This document shows positions 11,798-22,600 of a stretch of DNA of 64,000 bases, piece after piece (the stretch's first letter is position 1; the number at the start of each line of letters is the position of its first letter). A model generated the notes under the pieces. It saw nothing but the letters and a program-made list of their open reading frames with translations, was not told where the DNA came from and ran no database searches. The stretch comes from Sphaerolaimus hirsutus (Eukaryota > Nematoda > Chromadorea > Monhysterida > Sphaerolaimidae): positions 18,912,701 to 18,976,700 of the forward strand of contig OZ038450.1 in the NCBI GenBank assembly GCA_964036195.1. Direction: 5' to 3'. The position numbers were made by a program, and so were the translations under genes.

Positions 11798-12630
11798 TAG
11801 TGATGGAAAAGCGCCAGAAAAAAGGGCGCCAGGCGCCAATGGCGCCATGGCGTCATTCAGAAAGTGGGCGCCAAGCGCCAAGGGCGCCACAGAAAAAGGG
11901 CGCCAGGCGCCAAGGGCGCCATGGCGCCATTCCGAAAGCGGGCGCCAGGCGCCAAGGGCGCCAGGATAAATAAGTGCATACAACACCCTGCGTGTGCTAA
12001 AAGTGTTTCTACAGCACCCTAGTACATGCATTCACTACTTAATTTGCATTCTCCAGGGTGTAATGAACAAAGGCAACAGTAGCAACAAAAAAATTTGAGT
12101 AAAATTCATATGACAATTCAAACACAACGGATATTGTCATTTGACAACAATCCATTCACTTCAAATTGACTTTTTCAATCATGTTTCCTCGAAATGGACA
12201 AAAAAACGGGATTGCAACGATTTGAATCCATTGATTTATGATTTTACAAGTTCAACGTTCCATCATTCTCGTCTTCTGATCTGTCAGACACATCTGATGA
12301 ACCGTTGCACAAAAGATTTATACCCACTCACACCACTTCGTCCATTTTTTTGGCGAATTCAGATCATCCATGAATGCGTTTTTCATCTTTTTTACCATTT
12401 ATACAGCACTCACCTTGAAACCCTGCTGGCGCCTTTTTGGCGCCCTTTAAAAGCAGGGCGCCACGGAACAAGGGCGCCAAGCGCCAAGGGCGCCATGGCG
12501 CCTTTCAGAATGTGGGCGCCAGGCGCCAAGGGCGCCACAGAAAAAGGGCGCCAAGCGCCAATGGCGCCATGGCGCGGCGCCCTTTGGCGCCCTCAAATGG
12601 CGCCAGCGCCATGGCGCCTTTCCATCACTA
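11798..12630. mobile_element. hAT-like element, TAGTGATGGAAAAGCGCC family
   Basis: Terminal TAGTGATGGAAAAGCGCCA and its inverse (GGCGCCTTTCCATCACTA) are flanked by the perfect duplication ATCATGAC (11790-11797, 12631-12638). Both ends are tandem GCGCCAAGCGCC arrays (11815-11965 and 12428-12620). The middle (11970-12425) is unique sequence. The long open frame at 12141-12752 is low-complexity repeat and not a transposase. Confidence 0.85.
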
Positions 12631-12677
12631 ATCATGACGTCATAACCGCAGTCCGCAGTGAACTGCAGCTGACTGGT

Positions 12678-12946
12678 GGTAATCCCAAGCCCTGTAAAGT
12701 GTCAAGTAAAGTGTCGAATGTAAAGTCAAATGTGAAGTCAAATGTAAAGTAAAGTGTCAATTGTGTCAATTTTTTCGTATCCAAATCTTATGTTTGTGTA
12801 TCCAAATCTTATTTTTCGACATAAGATTTGGATACAAAAACATTAAATTAGGATACAGAAAAAAAGATTTGGATACACAATTGACACTTTACTTTACATT
12901 TCACTTCAGTTCACATTTGACACTTTACTTTACAGGGCTTGGGTCC
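12678..12946. mobile_element. Inverted-repeat element, AAGCCCTGTAAAGTG family, copy 2
   Basis: AATCCCAAGCCCTGTAAAGTG at the left, inverse at the right (CTTTACAGGGCTTGGG). A central 'ttttcgtatccaaatctta' unit and its inverse form a second, inner palindrome. Confidence 0.65.
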
Positions 12947-14225
12947 ACCCCTGAACCGGTTCAGGATGAAGTGGAGTGGAGTGGAGTGGAGTGGAGAGTC
13001 AGTTCATAAGTTTTCAGTTAACTGTCTGCCAGCCAAAGACATAAATCATATCTATTTGTATAGTATCATGTCTGCCGAGTATACCTACTTTTTATTTTTA
13101 TTTAAATCTTACTAGCAGAATTTCATAATAACCAAATGTTTAGGTAGACTGTTTTTGAGTGGTTAGTGATAAACATGCATAACAATTCTATTTGATAACT
13201 TTGTGGATGCCTTTGTGGATACAAATATTTACTTAACGTTTTTATTCAAATTGTACAGTCATTCATCCTGCGAGAATGTGTTAAAAACGGAAATCAAAAA
13301 AAACACGATGACCTCACAAAATAGGAAATGTTTGTTTTCTACTCTCCAAGTCGAAATGTGTGTTGTGTAGCAACCTTGCTGACAACTGAGAGTGTATTTA
13401 TGGTTGTTCGGTTAGCTGAAAGCGAAACAATAATTCATCAATGTGCACATAATAATGACTAATTAATTTCTACACAATGCATTATTAACGGCATTTGTTA
13501 GCCATAATAGACGGACAAATTACCAATAAATGCTCAAATTTACACATTTGTGGAACATATTTCAGAGTAACAACTGCGAAACGTCCTGCTCCTGGTTTCG
13601 GTTTGTCTTCGAAAACAAAAGCAATTAAAGTGGAACTATTCTAGAAAAAATAGAAAACAATAATGTAAATATCTACCTATGTATTTAATGCATAATCTGC
13701 ACAAGTGTTAAAATATTGGTACTTTTGTAAAGCATGCATGCAAACACCTTTACCAAATTTGACTCAATACTAAATGATTTTTGAAATACTTGGAAAAGTA
13801 AAATAAAAATTGCAGTACGGTAATTGCTTTACAATCAGTGTATTTGAAAACACCGCTGTTTTCACATTTTTAGAATTGCTCCACCATTTCTTTCACGTAA
13901 AGTAGAAATATTTACATAGGTATTTCTTTTTCAATAGGAAATTCACGTGCAATTTAACTCCTCCCATTTTTTCTGTACTTTTACCTATGAAGTCTTGTTC
14001 CGTGTAGCTAAAGACTAAAGTTGATTTTGTCTGTGCACAAACTGTTACCAAAAGTATTTACTTTCACATTTGGGTGTTCTTTTGCTAATCTAAGACATTT
14101 TGAGAGCGTAGTGGTTGAATGGAATTGTAGACAAAATATAAATCTATCCAATTTATGAGTAACTATAATAAATTTTATTCATCTCACAATATCCTGATGA
14201 GTTTAAGCCAGCGTAACTTCGGATA
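12947..14225. other. No gene recognised; GGAGT microsatellite
   Basis: A short (GGAGT)n run lies at 12970-12995. The rest is AT-rich with no coding signal or repeat ends that I can recognise. Confidence 0.4.
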
Positions 14226-14521
14226 TAACGCATTGCGTCGAAATACCCCAGGGCTTTTATTATTTCCCCAGCAAATTTTGAGGGGGGTAGTTCAAGGGGG
14301 TTATTATTTCGCCAGAGATTCTCGAGAAGCATGGACGTAAAAAATCGACTTACATACCTAAAACTGGTAATAAATGTTTTAAAAAAACAAGATTTATTTG
14401 GACGTATCTGGGGGAAATTGCACACATGATGTACCTTATTCGATACGGGGGATACTTTGAGGGGGATTTGAGAGCTTGGGGGTATTTCGAGGGGGAGGTT
14501 TACTCAAGGGGGTAATACGTA
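14226..14521. mobile_element. Mariner-like MITE, TACCGTATTTCCTCG family, diverged
   Basis: Diverged left end (TAACGCATTGCGTCGAAATA). The inner motifs CAGCAAATTTTGAGGGGGG and GGGGGTATTTCGAGGGGGA are typical of the family. The right end is also diverged (GGGTAATACGTA). Confidence 0.55.
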
Positions 14522-14597
14522 GTTTTGTCGTACAGACAACAGCAGTCGGACGGACCAACCAATCACCACTGGGAACGGTCACAGGATGGCCAAGGAC

Positions 14598-14748
14598 TAG
14601 AGAAGGAAAAAGCGCCAGGCTTTTAGCGCCATGGCGTTTTTTCCTACCCACACCGCCAAGCGCCAATGGCGCCAGAGCAAAATAGCGCCAAGCGCCAATG
14701 GCGCCAAAAGCAATATACCGCCAGCGCCATGGCGCTTTTCCATCACTA
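14598..14748. mobile_element. hAT-like MITE, GCGCC family, short copy
   Basis: Left end TAGAGAAGGAAAAAGCGCC, right end GGCGCTTTTCCATCACTA. Flanks CCAAGGAC and CCAATGAC match at 7 of 8. The interior is wholly GCGCCAAGCGCCAATGGCGCC-type array. Confidence 0.75.
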
Positions 14749-14906
14749 CCAATGACCATCAGGTGAATGCGGACACTTAAAAGAATTTTGCACGTCAGCA
14801 AACAACATGGTTTACACGGAAGTCTTAAAAATGCTTCGCGCAGAGACTAAAGAAGATGACGGCACGCAGCGACAAATGAATCGCGTTTCACTAGTTGCCC
14901 ACCATA

Positions 14907-15201
14907 GTTGTTGAAATGTATTTACGTTTACTTCAAGAATACGTATACTCGAGTACTGAGTAAATACAATAGAGCACAAATTTTAAAGTGAAAATGGGCA
15001 AAAATTTGTGAAAATTAGTGATATTTAGTGAAAATTGGGGAAAAATTGCTCAAACATACTATACTTTTATGCTTTCTGTCAAAAAGTTCTTTACTAACAT
15101 TTACCCATGAGTAAAAGTGAAATTTTTATATTACGTTTTCTGTACCCAGGTGTTGATTATAAAAACTTTACTTTGAAAGAATTTCATTACTTTTAACAAC
15201 T
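14907..15201. repeat. GTTGTTAAAAGTA element
   Basis: Left GTTGTTGAAATGTATTTACG, right ATTACTTTTAACAACT. The interior has 'tactcgagtactgagtaaa' and 'gtgaaaattagtgatatttag' units shared with 8035-8586 and 18960-19212. Confidence 0.5.
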
Positions 15202-16254
15202 CTGATTCTCATGAAGTCGAATGAATAAAAAACTTTTTTGTCACAGACGGATCGGTACCCCAAATGAATGGCAGCATATATGTGTGTTGTTTCAGCAGCA
15301 AAATAATGTATACCGATGAATTACTCAAATAGGTAGGTATCTTTGATGCCTAAATAAAACACAGTGACTGAAAGTCTGGCATCACTACTTAATCATAAAA
15401 ACATGTTGACAATAACTAATTCAAGACGTTCCAATAGGGAACATCCTTTCACACTCCGTGCCGGCTTTCTAAGTGGCGAATACAAAAGTTATGCAAGCCG
15501 ACAACAGCGCCGCTAAGTTATTTAGGTAAAAATGAAAGTACATATCTAAATACATCTGTAAATATCTGCGTATTTATTTTCCGTGACATTTTTGCACATT
15601 ATTAAACAAAAGTGCGGCAACAGTTGTTCTCGTTTGCCACAAATATCCTGACACACTTCAAAATGTCCGACGAACTGTAAGAATAATGGGGGACAAGCTT
15701 CAAACTGGAATTTTGTGAGGTTACTTTCACAGCCTTCATTCAGATGTCAAAAAGGGCACAGTTTATTTGGTCGCCACTTATTTGACCCTCGTGTTAATTT
15801 TCATTAAAGTAATAGGTAGTTATTCTGCTGGTGCAGCTATGGAAACTTATCTGGCTTTCGTTTTTTTTTCCAAACACTTACACCAAATTTCGAATACGTT
15901 CTCTAAGCTATCATTCTTTCGTTTGAAATTTCTGTTAGTTCCGATGGAACGAATGAATGCACCTTCTTGGTTAAATCACCAAGTCTTACAAACGTCAAGT
16001 TCTGCATAACCGAAATTCAATATTGATGTAAACCTGTAAATATTTTTTACTTCAGTTTCATTAGATTTTATTGAGATTTATATGCTGGATTCCAGGACTT
16101 CTGTAAAATTTACAAGACTTCGACAAAAGATCGGAATCAAAATAAAACAGAGGATGTATTCGATTTTCCTTTGTACTGTTTTTTACTCAATTTTATGGTA
16201 TCTCGATCTATTTCTGAGACTTTTACTAATCTGGATTCGAAGTAAGGAAATATA
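15202..16254. other. No gene recognised
   Basis: No repeat termini and no recognisable protein. The 80-codon frame at 15767-16009 has no identifiable similarity. Confidence 0.4.
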
Positions 16255-16334
16255 TACCGTATTTCATCGAATTACCCCCCGGGGGGGGGGGGTTATTTTT
16301 TTGAAATTTTGGGGTATTTCGAGGAAATACGGTA
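16255..16334. mobile_element. Minimal mariner-like MITE (80 bp)
   Basis: TACCGTATTTCATCGAATTA and its inverse enclose only a C/G run. Both ends are bounded by TA. Essentially two termini with nothing between. Confidence 0.75.
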
Positions 16335-16717
16335 GGTATTTGCAATTAACAGTTATAAACTAGTGTTTGTGTGTGTTTCTTCAATATGTCGACAGTCTAA
16401 ATACCCCCCTCGAAATACCCCCTCGAAATACCCCCCTCGAAATACCCCCCCCCCCTCAAAATTGACACTATGAACTTATAAACCCCCCCTCGAAATACCC
16501 CCCCCCCCAAATTTAGTGTATAGAGAACGTTAATGACAAAGGCTGCAGTTTGTCATCCGGGCAATGGAGAAAACACGTGAAAAACAATGACTCTGTTATG
16601 TGAGAACAGTGTTTATACGTTTACACACTTATACAAGTCTTTAGAGTCTTATAAATGGCGATTTTTGTTGCATTTTTCGGCGTCTGCGTACGTTTCAGAC
16701 GACAATTTAGTACTGAG

Positions 16718-18037
16718 TAGTGATGGAAAAAGCGCCAGGCTTTTAGCGCCAAGCGCCAAAAGCGCCATGGCGCTTTTCCTACTAACAGCGCCAAGCGCCA
16801 ATGGCGCCAGAGCAAAATAGCGCCAAGCGCCAAAAGCGCCATGGCGCTTTTCTGGACCTCAGCGCCAAGCGCCAATGGCGCCAGAGGATAATGGCGCCAA
16901 GCGCCAATAGCGCCAGCGCCAAAAATTTTTTCTTCAATTAGTTTTTAGAGTTATGAATACATAACTGTGACGTACTGCTGATGTCGTTAAGTCTATTTAA
17001 CTTTGGCCATTAAAGTTCAATCAACCATGTAAGGGGGAAGGGAAATTCTGGAAGGGGATTCAGTGATTAGAAAAAATCCATTTTCTTGAAATCAATCATC
17101 TCTCACAGCAAAAAATGGGTGTGTGGATGTGCGGTGAAGCGTCGGGAAGTGTCTTCACGCCAACACTTCCCGAACGCTTCACCAAGCATGTCAGTGCTTC
17201 CACACACATCACGAAAAAATGCGTGAAGGCACTTTACGGTTCTTAATATGGTGCTCCCACGCAAATTTATACGCGTGGGAAGCGTGTGGTAGCGCCAGCT
17301 TCGTGAAGTGTCTTCCACATGCTTGGATGCGCGTGAAGCGCACAGTGAAGCTAGGTGACGCGTGTGGAAGACATCTCACCCAGAATCTCGTGATGTTGGT
17401 GGAAGCGTGTGGAAGCGTGTGGAAGCGCGCCGCTTCACGCGCATCCAGCCCGCTTCCACACGCTTCACGGATCTATTTTTTGCTGTGTCTTGTGTCTTAA
17501 TCATCAATGTTTATCAGCTGAGGCTTAAAATGAATAAAGGTGGATACAAAACCAGTACATTTGTGTGAGAACTAAGGTATTCAAACAAATATGAGGACCT
17601 TTGAAAAGAGCACCATTTTACACCTTTGATTGAATTCGATGCAAATAAAGTTGTCTCCTAATATTAATCAATCTTTTATAAATAATGTAAAATTGTAAAA
17701 AAATAAATCACCTCTTACAACACCCTTACATCAATCAAAATTTATTCAGTTGCCCTTAAAGTTGATCAACTGGAGTTTCAATTTCACAGTATCATAGCAA
17801 TTTTTATAATCAAGGTTGGCGCTTTTTTGGCGCCATTAAAAATGCCGGCGCCAGGCGCCAATAGCGCCACCAGAAAATGGCGCCAAGCGCCAAAAGCGCC
17901 ATGGCGCTTTCTGAGATCCCGGCGCCAAGCGCCAATGGCGCCAGAGCGTTTTAGCGCCAAGCGCCAAAAAGCGCCATGGCGCTTTTTGCTTTGGCGCTAG
18001 CGCCAGGCGCCAGCGCCATGGCGCTTTTCCATCACTA
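16718..18037. mobile_element. hAT-like element, GCGCC family, 1.3 kb
   Basis: TAGTGATGGAAAAAGCGCCA and its inverse (GCGCTTTTCCATCACTA) are flanked by perfect GTACTGAG duplications (16710-16717, 18038-18045). GCGCC arrays occupy both ends (16734-16920, 17817-18035). The middle carries the CACAGCAAAAAATG fold-back at 17104-17487 and otherwise AT-rich filler. No transposase frame is present. Confidence 0.9.
17104..17487. repeat. CACAGCAAAAAATG / GTGTGGAAGCG repeat, copy 1
   Basis: Starts CACAGCAAAAAATGGGTGTG and ends CTATTTTTTGCTGTG. The interior alternates 'gaagcgtgtggaagcg' and its complement around a unique centre. Related copies lie at 22630-22862 and 22937-23688. Confidence 0.6.
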
Positions 18038-18153
18038 GTACTGAGATTTCAAAAAATTTCTGGCGACATAATAAACCCCCCTCGTTCAACCCCCCTCAAA
18101 ATTCTCACTCTGAAAAAATAAACCCCCTGGGGGTATTTCGAGGAGATACGGTA

Positions 18154-18959
18154 CACAAATTTTGCTTTTCGTCTTTTAACTCGATTGAAATGTTACATAA
18201 GACCACAAACAATTTATTAGCACACGATCAAACTTATTTTATCAAATATAGAAATATCTTATTCAATATATAAAAGTTATTAAACAAAGAAGGTGCCTTA
18301 ACACCATAAAACATACGAATAGCACAACTTTGCACTTTGTAGAAGGATGGCTGTTTGAGATCATTTTTTTAAATAATTAGATAGTTGAAAGTATATATAT
18401 ATATATATTTAGATTTTACTAAATGTTAAAAATTGATTTGAATATCATTCACTTTTACGTAGTCCAATATATTTACATACCTAGTTTCTAAAATCAATCG
18501 CGCTCATCAAACACCACGAAATAGAAAAAGGGAATCGTTTTATAGCAAGGTTGCAAAACAAGAACATCTATTATTCACTGTGAAAAAATGATTATCAAAA
18601 AAGTGTGCAAAACAGGGCGATTGACCATAAAATACAAATTATTATACTTGATTTCAAACTCCGATTTTAAACATGTTATTTTCACGATGTACTGATCGGA
18701 CCCTGGTTATAATGGTTGCTTTGCGGAGAAGGTTTCCACATTTCACCTCATATTTTAGTCATTTAATAAACCAAAATGTGCCAAAAATACCTACAGTTAA
18801 AGGAATGTATGCGAGAGAAATGCTTTTTCCGTTTTCTGATAGGTTGTGGATGGTAGAGATCACTTTGATGTGGGCCAAAAATTGCCAAATTGCCAAAAAT
18901 GGGTACCTAGGTAAATGTATACCTAAGCACATATATATAGAAACCAGCAAAAAGCGCAT
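18154..18959. other. No gene recognised; (TA)n microsatellite
   Basis: A (TA)n run lies at about 18395-18410. Otherwise AT-rich with no coding signal. Confidence 0.4.
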
Positions 18960-19212
18960 GAACTAGTGAATTTAAAGTGAACATAGGCAAAAAGGTATGA
19001 GAATTAGTAATTTTGACTAAAAATTGGGCAACATTTCTCAAAACTCACAATACTCTCTTTGATGTTTTCTGGGGAAAAGTAATTTACTCATGTTTACTCA
19101 CGAGTAAAAGTATTTTTTATGCACTTTAAGTTTTGTGTACTCAGGGGGTGAGGTGAAAAGAAATAATTTACGTTTATGTGTTCATTGAAATAATTTACGT
19201 ACTTTTAACAAC
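18960..19212. repeat. GTTGTTAAAAGTA element fragment
   Basis: Contains 'gaattagtaattttgactaaaaattggg' and 'tttactcacgagtaaaag' and ends ACTTTTAACAACTCTG, as does the copy at 14907. The left end is not defined. Confidence 0.4.
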
Positions 19213-19584
19213 TCTGGAACTGCAGTCAGTAGACCCCATCTATACCCAAAATTCAGATTCATTCACAATCAGAACTAAAAATTCAAAGACTTAATTAAAT
19301 ACAGTGCGTCGAAAAAATAGTTCAAATCGAAAGTTTGAATTACAAAATTGATCGAAGAGATAAGCATGAAGTGTGACTGTGAAGGATCAATCAGCCTGTA
19401 CAGTGGAAATCAGTTTGGCAAAATGCCCAAAACACTCGCAATGCAATAGGATTACGAAGCGTCAAAAAGAAGCACGCCATTTTTGAAAGCGAAAACAAAT
19501 AAAAAATTTCACAGGTAAAAAAACACAAAATCATTTGAACTTTAGAGGAATGTTTGAAGAAAAAAACAAGCAAAAGGTAAAACC

Positions 19585-19590
19585 TTTATT
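19585..19590 (-). promoter_or_regulatory. Polyadenylation signal of the calexcitin gene
   Basis: AATAAA on the minus strand, about 58 bases after the calexcitin stop codon. Position and sequence fit a canonical cleavage signal. Confidence 0.6.
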
Positions 19591-19647
19591 CACATCCACT
19601 TAAATCACAGAATAGCAAAAATCTTAGCAAAATTACAAGTGCAAAGT

Positions 19648-22600
19648 TCAGTTCCATTTATCATTTCCAAACACAAAATTTCCGGGATCCTCCTTGTTCG
19701 CTGATGTCATGTACTGGAGCCATAATTCAGAGAAACGATTTCGATCTACCTGCGAGTGCCAGGGTGTGCTAAATAAATATGTGGATTGGGCTCAAAATAT
19801 ATGGTTTGAAAAATAACTTATATTGAGAGAGCCCAGTGCCAATCCCATGTTTGGCAAATGCATTAGGGTTTCGTTGTTATAATTACTGATGTAAAAAGCG
19901 CCAGGACTGTGGCGCCAAGCGCCAAAAGCGTCCCCCCAGCGCCAAGCGCCAAAGGCGCCAGAAAAAAATGGCGCCAAGCGCCTGAAGCGCCATGGCGATT
20001 TTCATGGGCATGGCGCCAAGCGCCAATGGTGCCACACCAAATTAGCGCCAAGCGCCAAAAGCGCCATGACGCTTTTTGCTGTAGCGCTAGCGCCAGGCGC
20101 CATCGCCATGGCGCTTTTACATCACTAGTTTAAATAAATGTATACTTTCGTTTGCTATCTGACCGGGCATTTTACATTTTACAGGGACTCTTGACATTTT
20201 GCTTGACATTTGACATTTTACGAGCATTCCTAGTTTGTTTTGTTTACCTATTCAGTTTCAAAGCATGAAAAATCCCCAATATACCATAAATCCTCGAATA
20301 ACCCCCCCCCCCTCTCGAATAACTCCCCCTCGAACAACTCCCCCATGTTAGCTGACTGAGGAAAAAATCACTCCCCCCTCGATTAACTCCCCCGTACTTT
20401 ATGTGGTGGGAAAGACGTAATGTATAAAGACGCTGTAAAGATCTGTGTATATTAAAAAGAATGTATTCTTTTGCACCTAATGTTCACTAGCATTGATTTC
20501 ATTGCATTAAATACGTATTCATGTATGAATTCAACCCCATTCATATAATATATTGATAATGTAAATATTTTGCGTAATATTCTGATGAAATAATAACTCC
20601 TATCCTCGAATAACCCCCCTCGAATAAGTCCCCCGTCAAAAAATTTTGACGAAAAAATAACTCCCCCGGGGGACTTATTCGAGGATTTACGGTACCTAAA
20701 GAAATAATTTCAGTCCTACTTACAGTTACGCGCGAAATTGCACGACACGTGTAGATAATATGCTTCCAAGTTCCATTTTACAACCGTCGCACGTTCTAAA
20801 AAATGCCAAAAGGCCATTTTACTTGACTTGGCGCATTTCTTACCTGCCCGCCGGCAGAAAACTTCTGGAAGCAGTTTTTCGCAGAGTCTTTGGGCACGCC
20901 GTAATGCGAGCAAACTTCCGCATACTCCTCCTCGTCGATTGAACCGTCGCCTGAGAAATTTTAAAGCGATAGATTGAACGAAAATGGACAGACAACAGTC
21001 ACAGCCAGTGTGGTTTGAATAGGGGACGAAAAGTTTTACATAGACCATTTTTTGATGTGCTCACTCTTAATGTGTGTGTTTTCAAAATCCACCCTGAGAG
21101 CACGTTGGCGCCGTTGTGGGGCTTTTTAGGACTGCGCGTCAGCCAGAAACGGTGCCATAGAAAACGGGCGCCAAGCGCCAATGGAATCATGGCGCGACTC
21201 GAAAGAAAGCGTGCCAGGCGCCAATAACGCCGCATAAATACAAAGGACGTCAAATGCGAATGGCGCAATGGCGATGCGCCTGTATGGCTTTGTCGTCCTC
21301 AAATGGCGCCAGGTGCTGTGGCACTAGTACTACACCAACCACCTATAGCTATAGACGCCATGCACGGCGCCATTCCATCACTCCTGCATGGTGCCAGTCG
21401 ATCCGAACCCAAACAAACCTGTAGTATCCATCAGATCAAACCAAAAGTTCATATAATCCTTAACCCACGGGACATCGGGCGGCCAACCGTTCACCGCAGT
21501 GGGACCGTGCGATTTCTTGACAAAATCAGCCCAGTATGTTTGCCATTCTTCTAGGGTCACCTGAAAAATCGCAATAAGAATGTGACGGAAAATAAACCAC
21601 TTTGAGATTAAAAAATGAGAAAAAAAAATGAAATTGGTCCTGATTAATGTTCCAAAAGTGTCAAAACGTGGCAATTGAACAAAGGGACGAGTCACAGTGA
21701 AAAAGTTCGGAAATGGTGAAAGATGCGTGATAGCAATTCTACATGCCATTTCCGTGCCAAACACAATTTTTGAAATTTTGGAGTTATCGACATTTAGAAG
21801 TGGAAATTTTTTAAATTCAATTCTCACGCACTTTATTATCCTTATCAGTGTCGGCGGTGCGCAGAGCGTTCCACGCGTGCCTGGTGACGTATTCGCACTC
21901 GGCGAAGCGCTTGTCCGACAGCTTCCAATTGCGCAGTCGACGCAGCGTTTTTAGAGTCTCTTTGAAGTCGCCGTGAGTGATCACGCCGTTTCGGTCTACA
22001 TCTGTGATTGGTGAAGCGGGAATTGGATGGGTGCCAACAAGCATTGCTTTACTTCTGCTGCTGAAATTTATCCATACTTAGGTGCGCGACCACAGCATTT
22101 TTAAGAGTCTAATTTTTAAGTGTCCTAAGTCCCCTTTAAATTTACGATAAATTTTTGTCGATAAATTTAGATAGATCGATCGATACATAATCTCAAAATA
22201 ATCAACTCCGTTTGCCGTTTCCCAAACTTTCAAGATCATTTCCAAATGAATAAATTGCCTCACGTTGAACTTCACTGCCGAACCCTGAAATCCAACAAAA
22301 AACTTTTTCGTAAAAACAAACCGTAGAACTGATAGAACAAGTAGGCGAATTTATCCTTTTGAAATTGGCTCAATTCCCCCACTGCCGCGGCTGGTGGAGG
22401 CGGTTCAGCCTGACCATTTTGCGCATTTCGACCGAAAAATCCTCTCCTGCGAAAGAAGAGAAAAAAGGTTCTTAAATACAAAATATCTAATACATAAACG
22501 TGTTAGTGCACGGCGACTACAGAGGGTGACATGAATTATGACGGGTAAACCTTCATGATATTGTATTGGTTTGTTATCAGTTTCATATGATTTATCAAAT

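Larger units (their letters stand above)
16397..18153. mobile_element. Mariner-like MITE split by a hAT-like insertion
   Basis: Positions 16397-16717 and 18046-18153 together are colinear with the uninterrupted copy at 60474-60911, including the blocks AATTTAGTGTATAGAGAACG and TCTGCGTACGTTTCAGACGA. The break coincides with a GTACTGAG duplication on both sides of the insertion. The left terminus itself is missing. Confidence 0.8.

Noticed and set aside
12141-12752. 203-codon open frame
   Set aside because: It runs through a GCGCC tandem array inside a hAT-like element; the lack of stops comes from the repeat composition.
21378-21827. 149-codon minus frame as a single exon
   Set aside because: Only 21419-21560 fits calexcitin; the rest is intron read-through on both sides.
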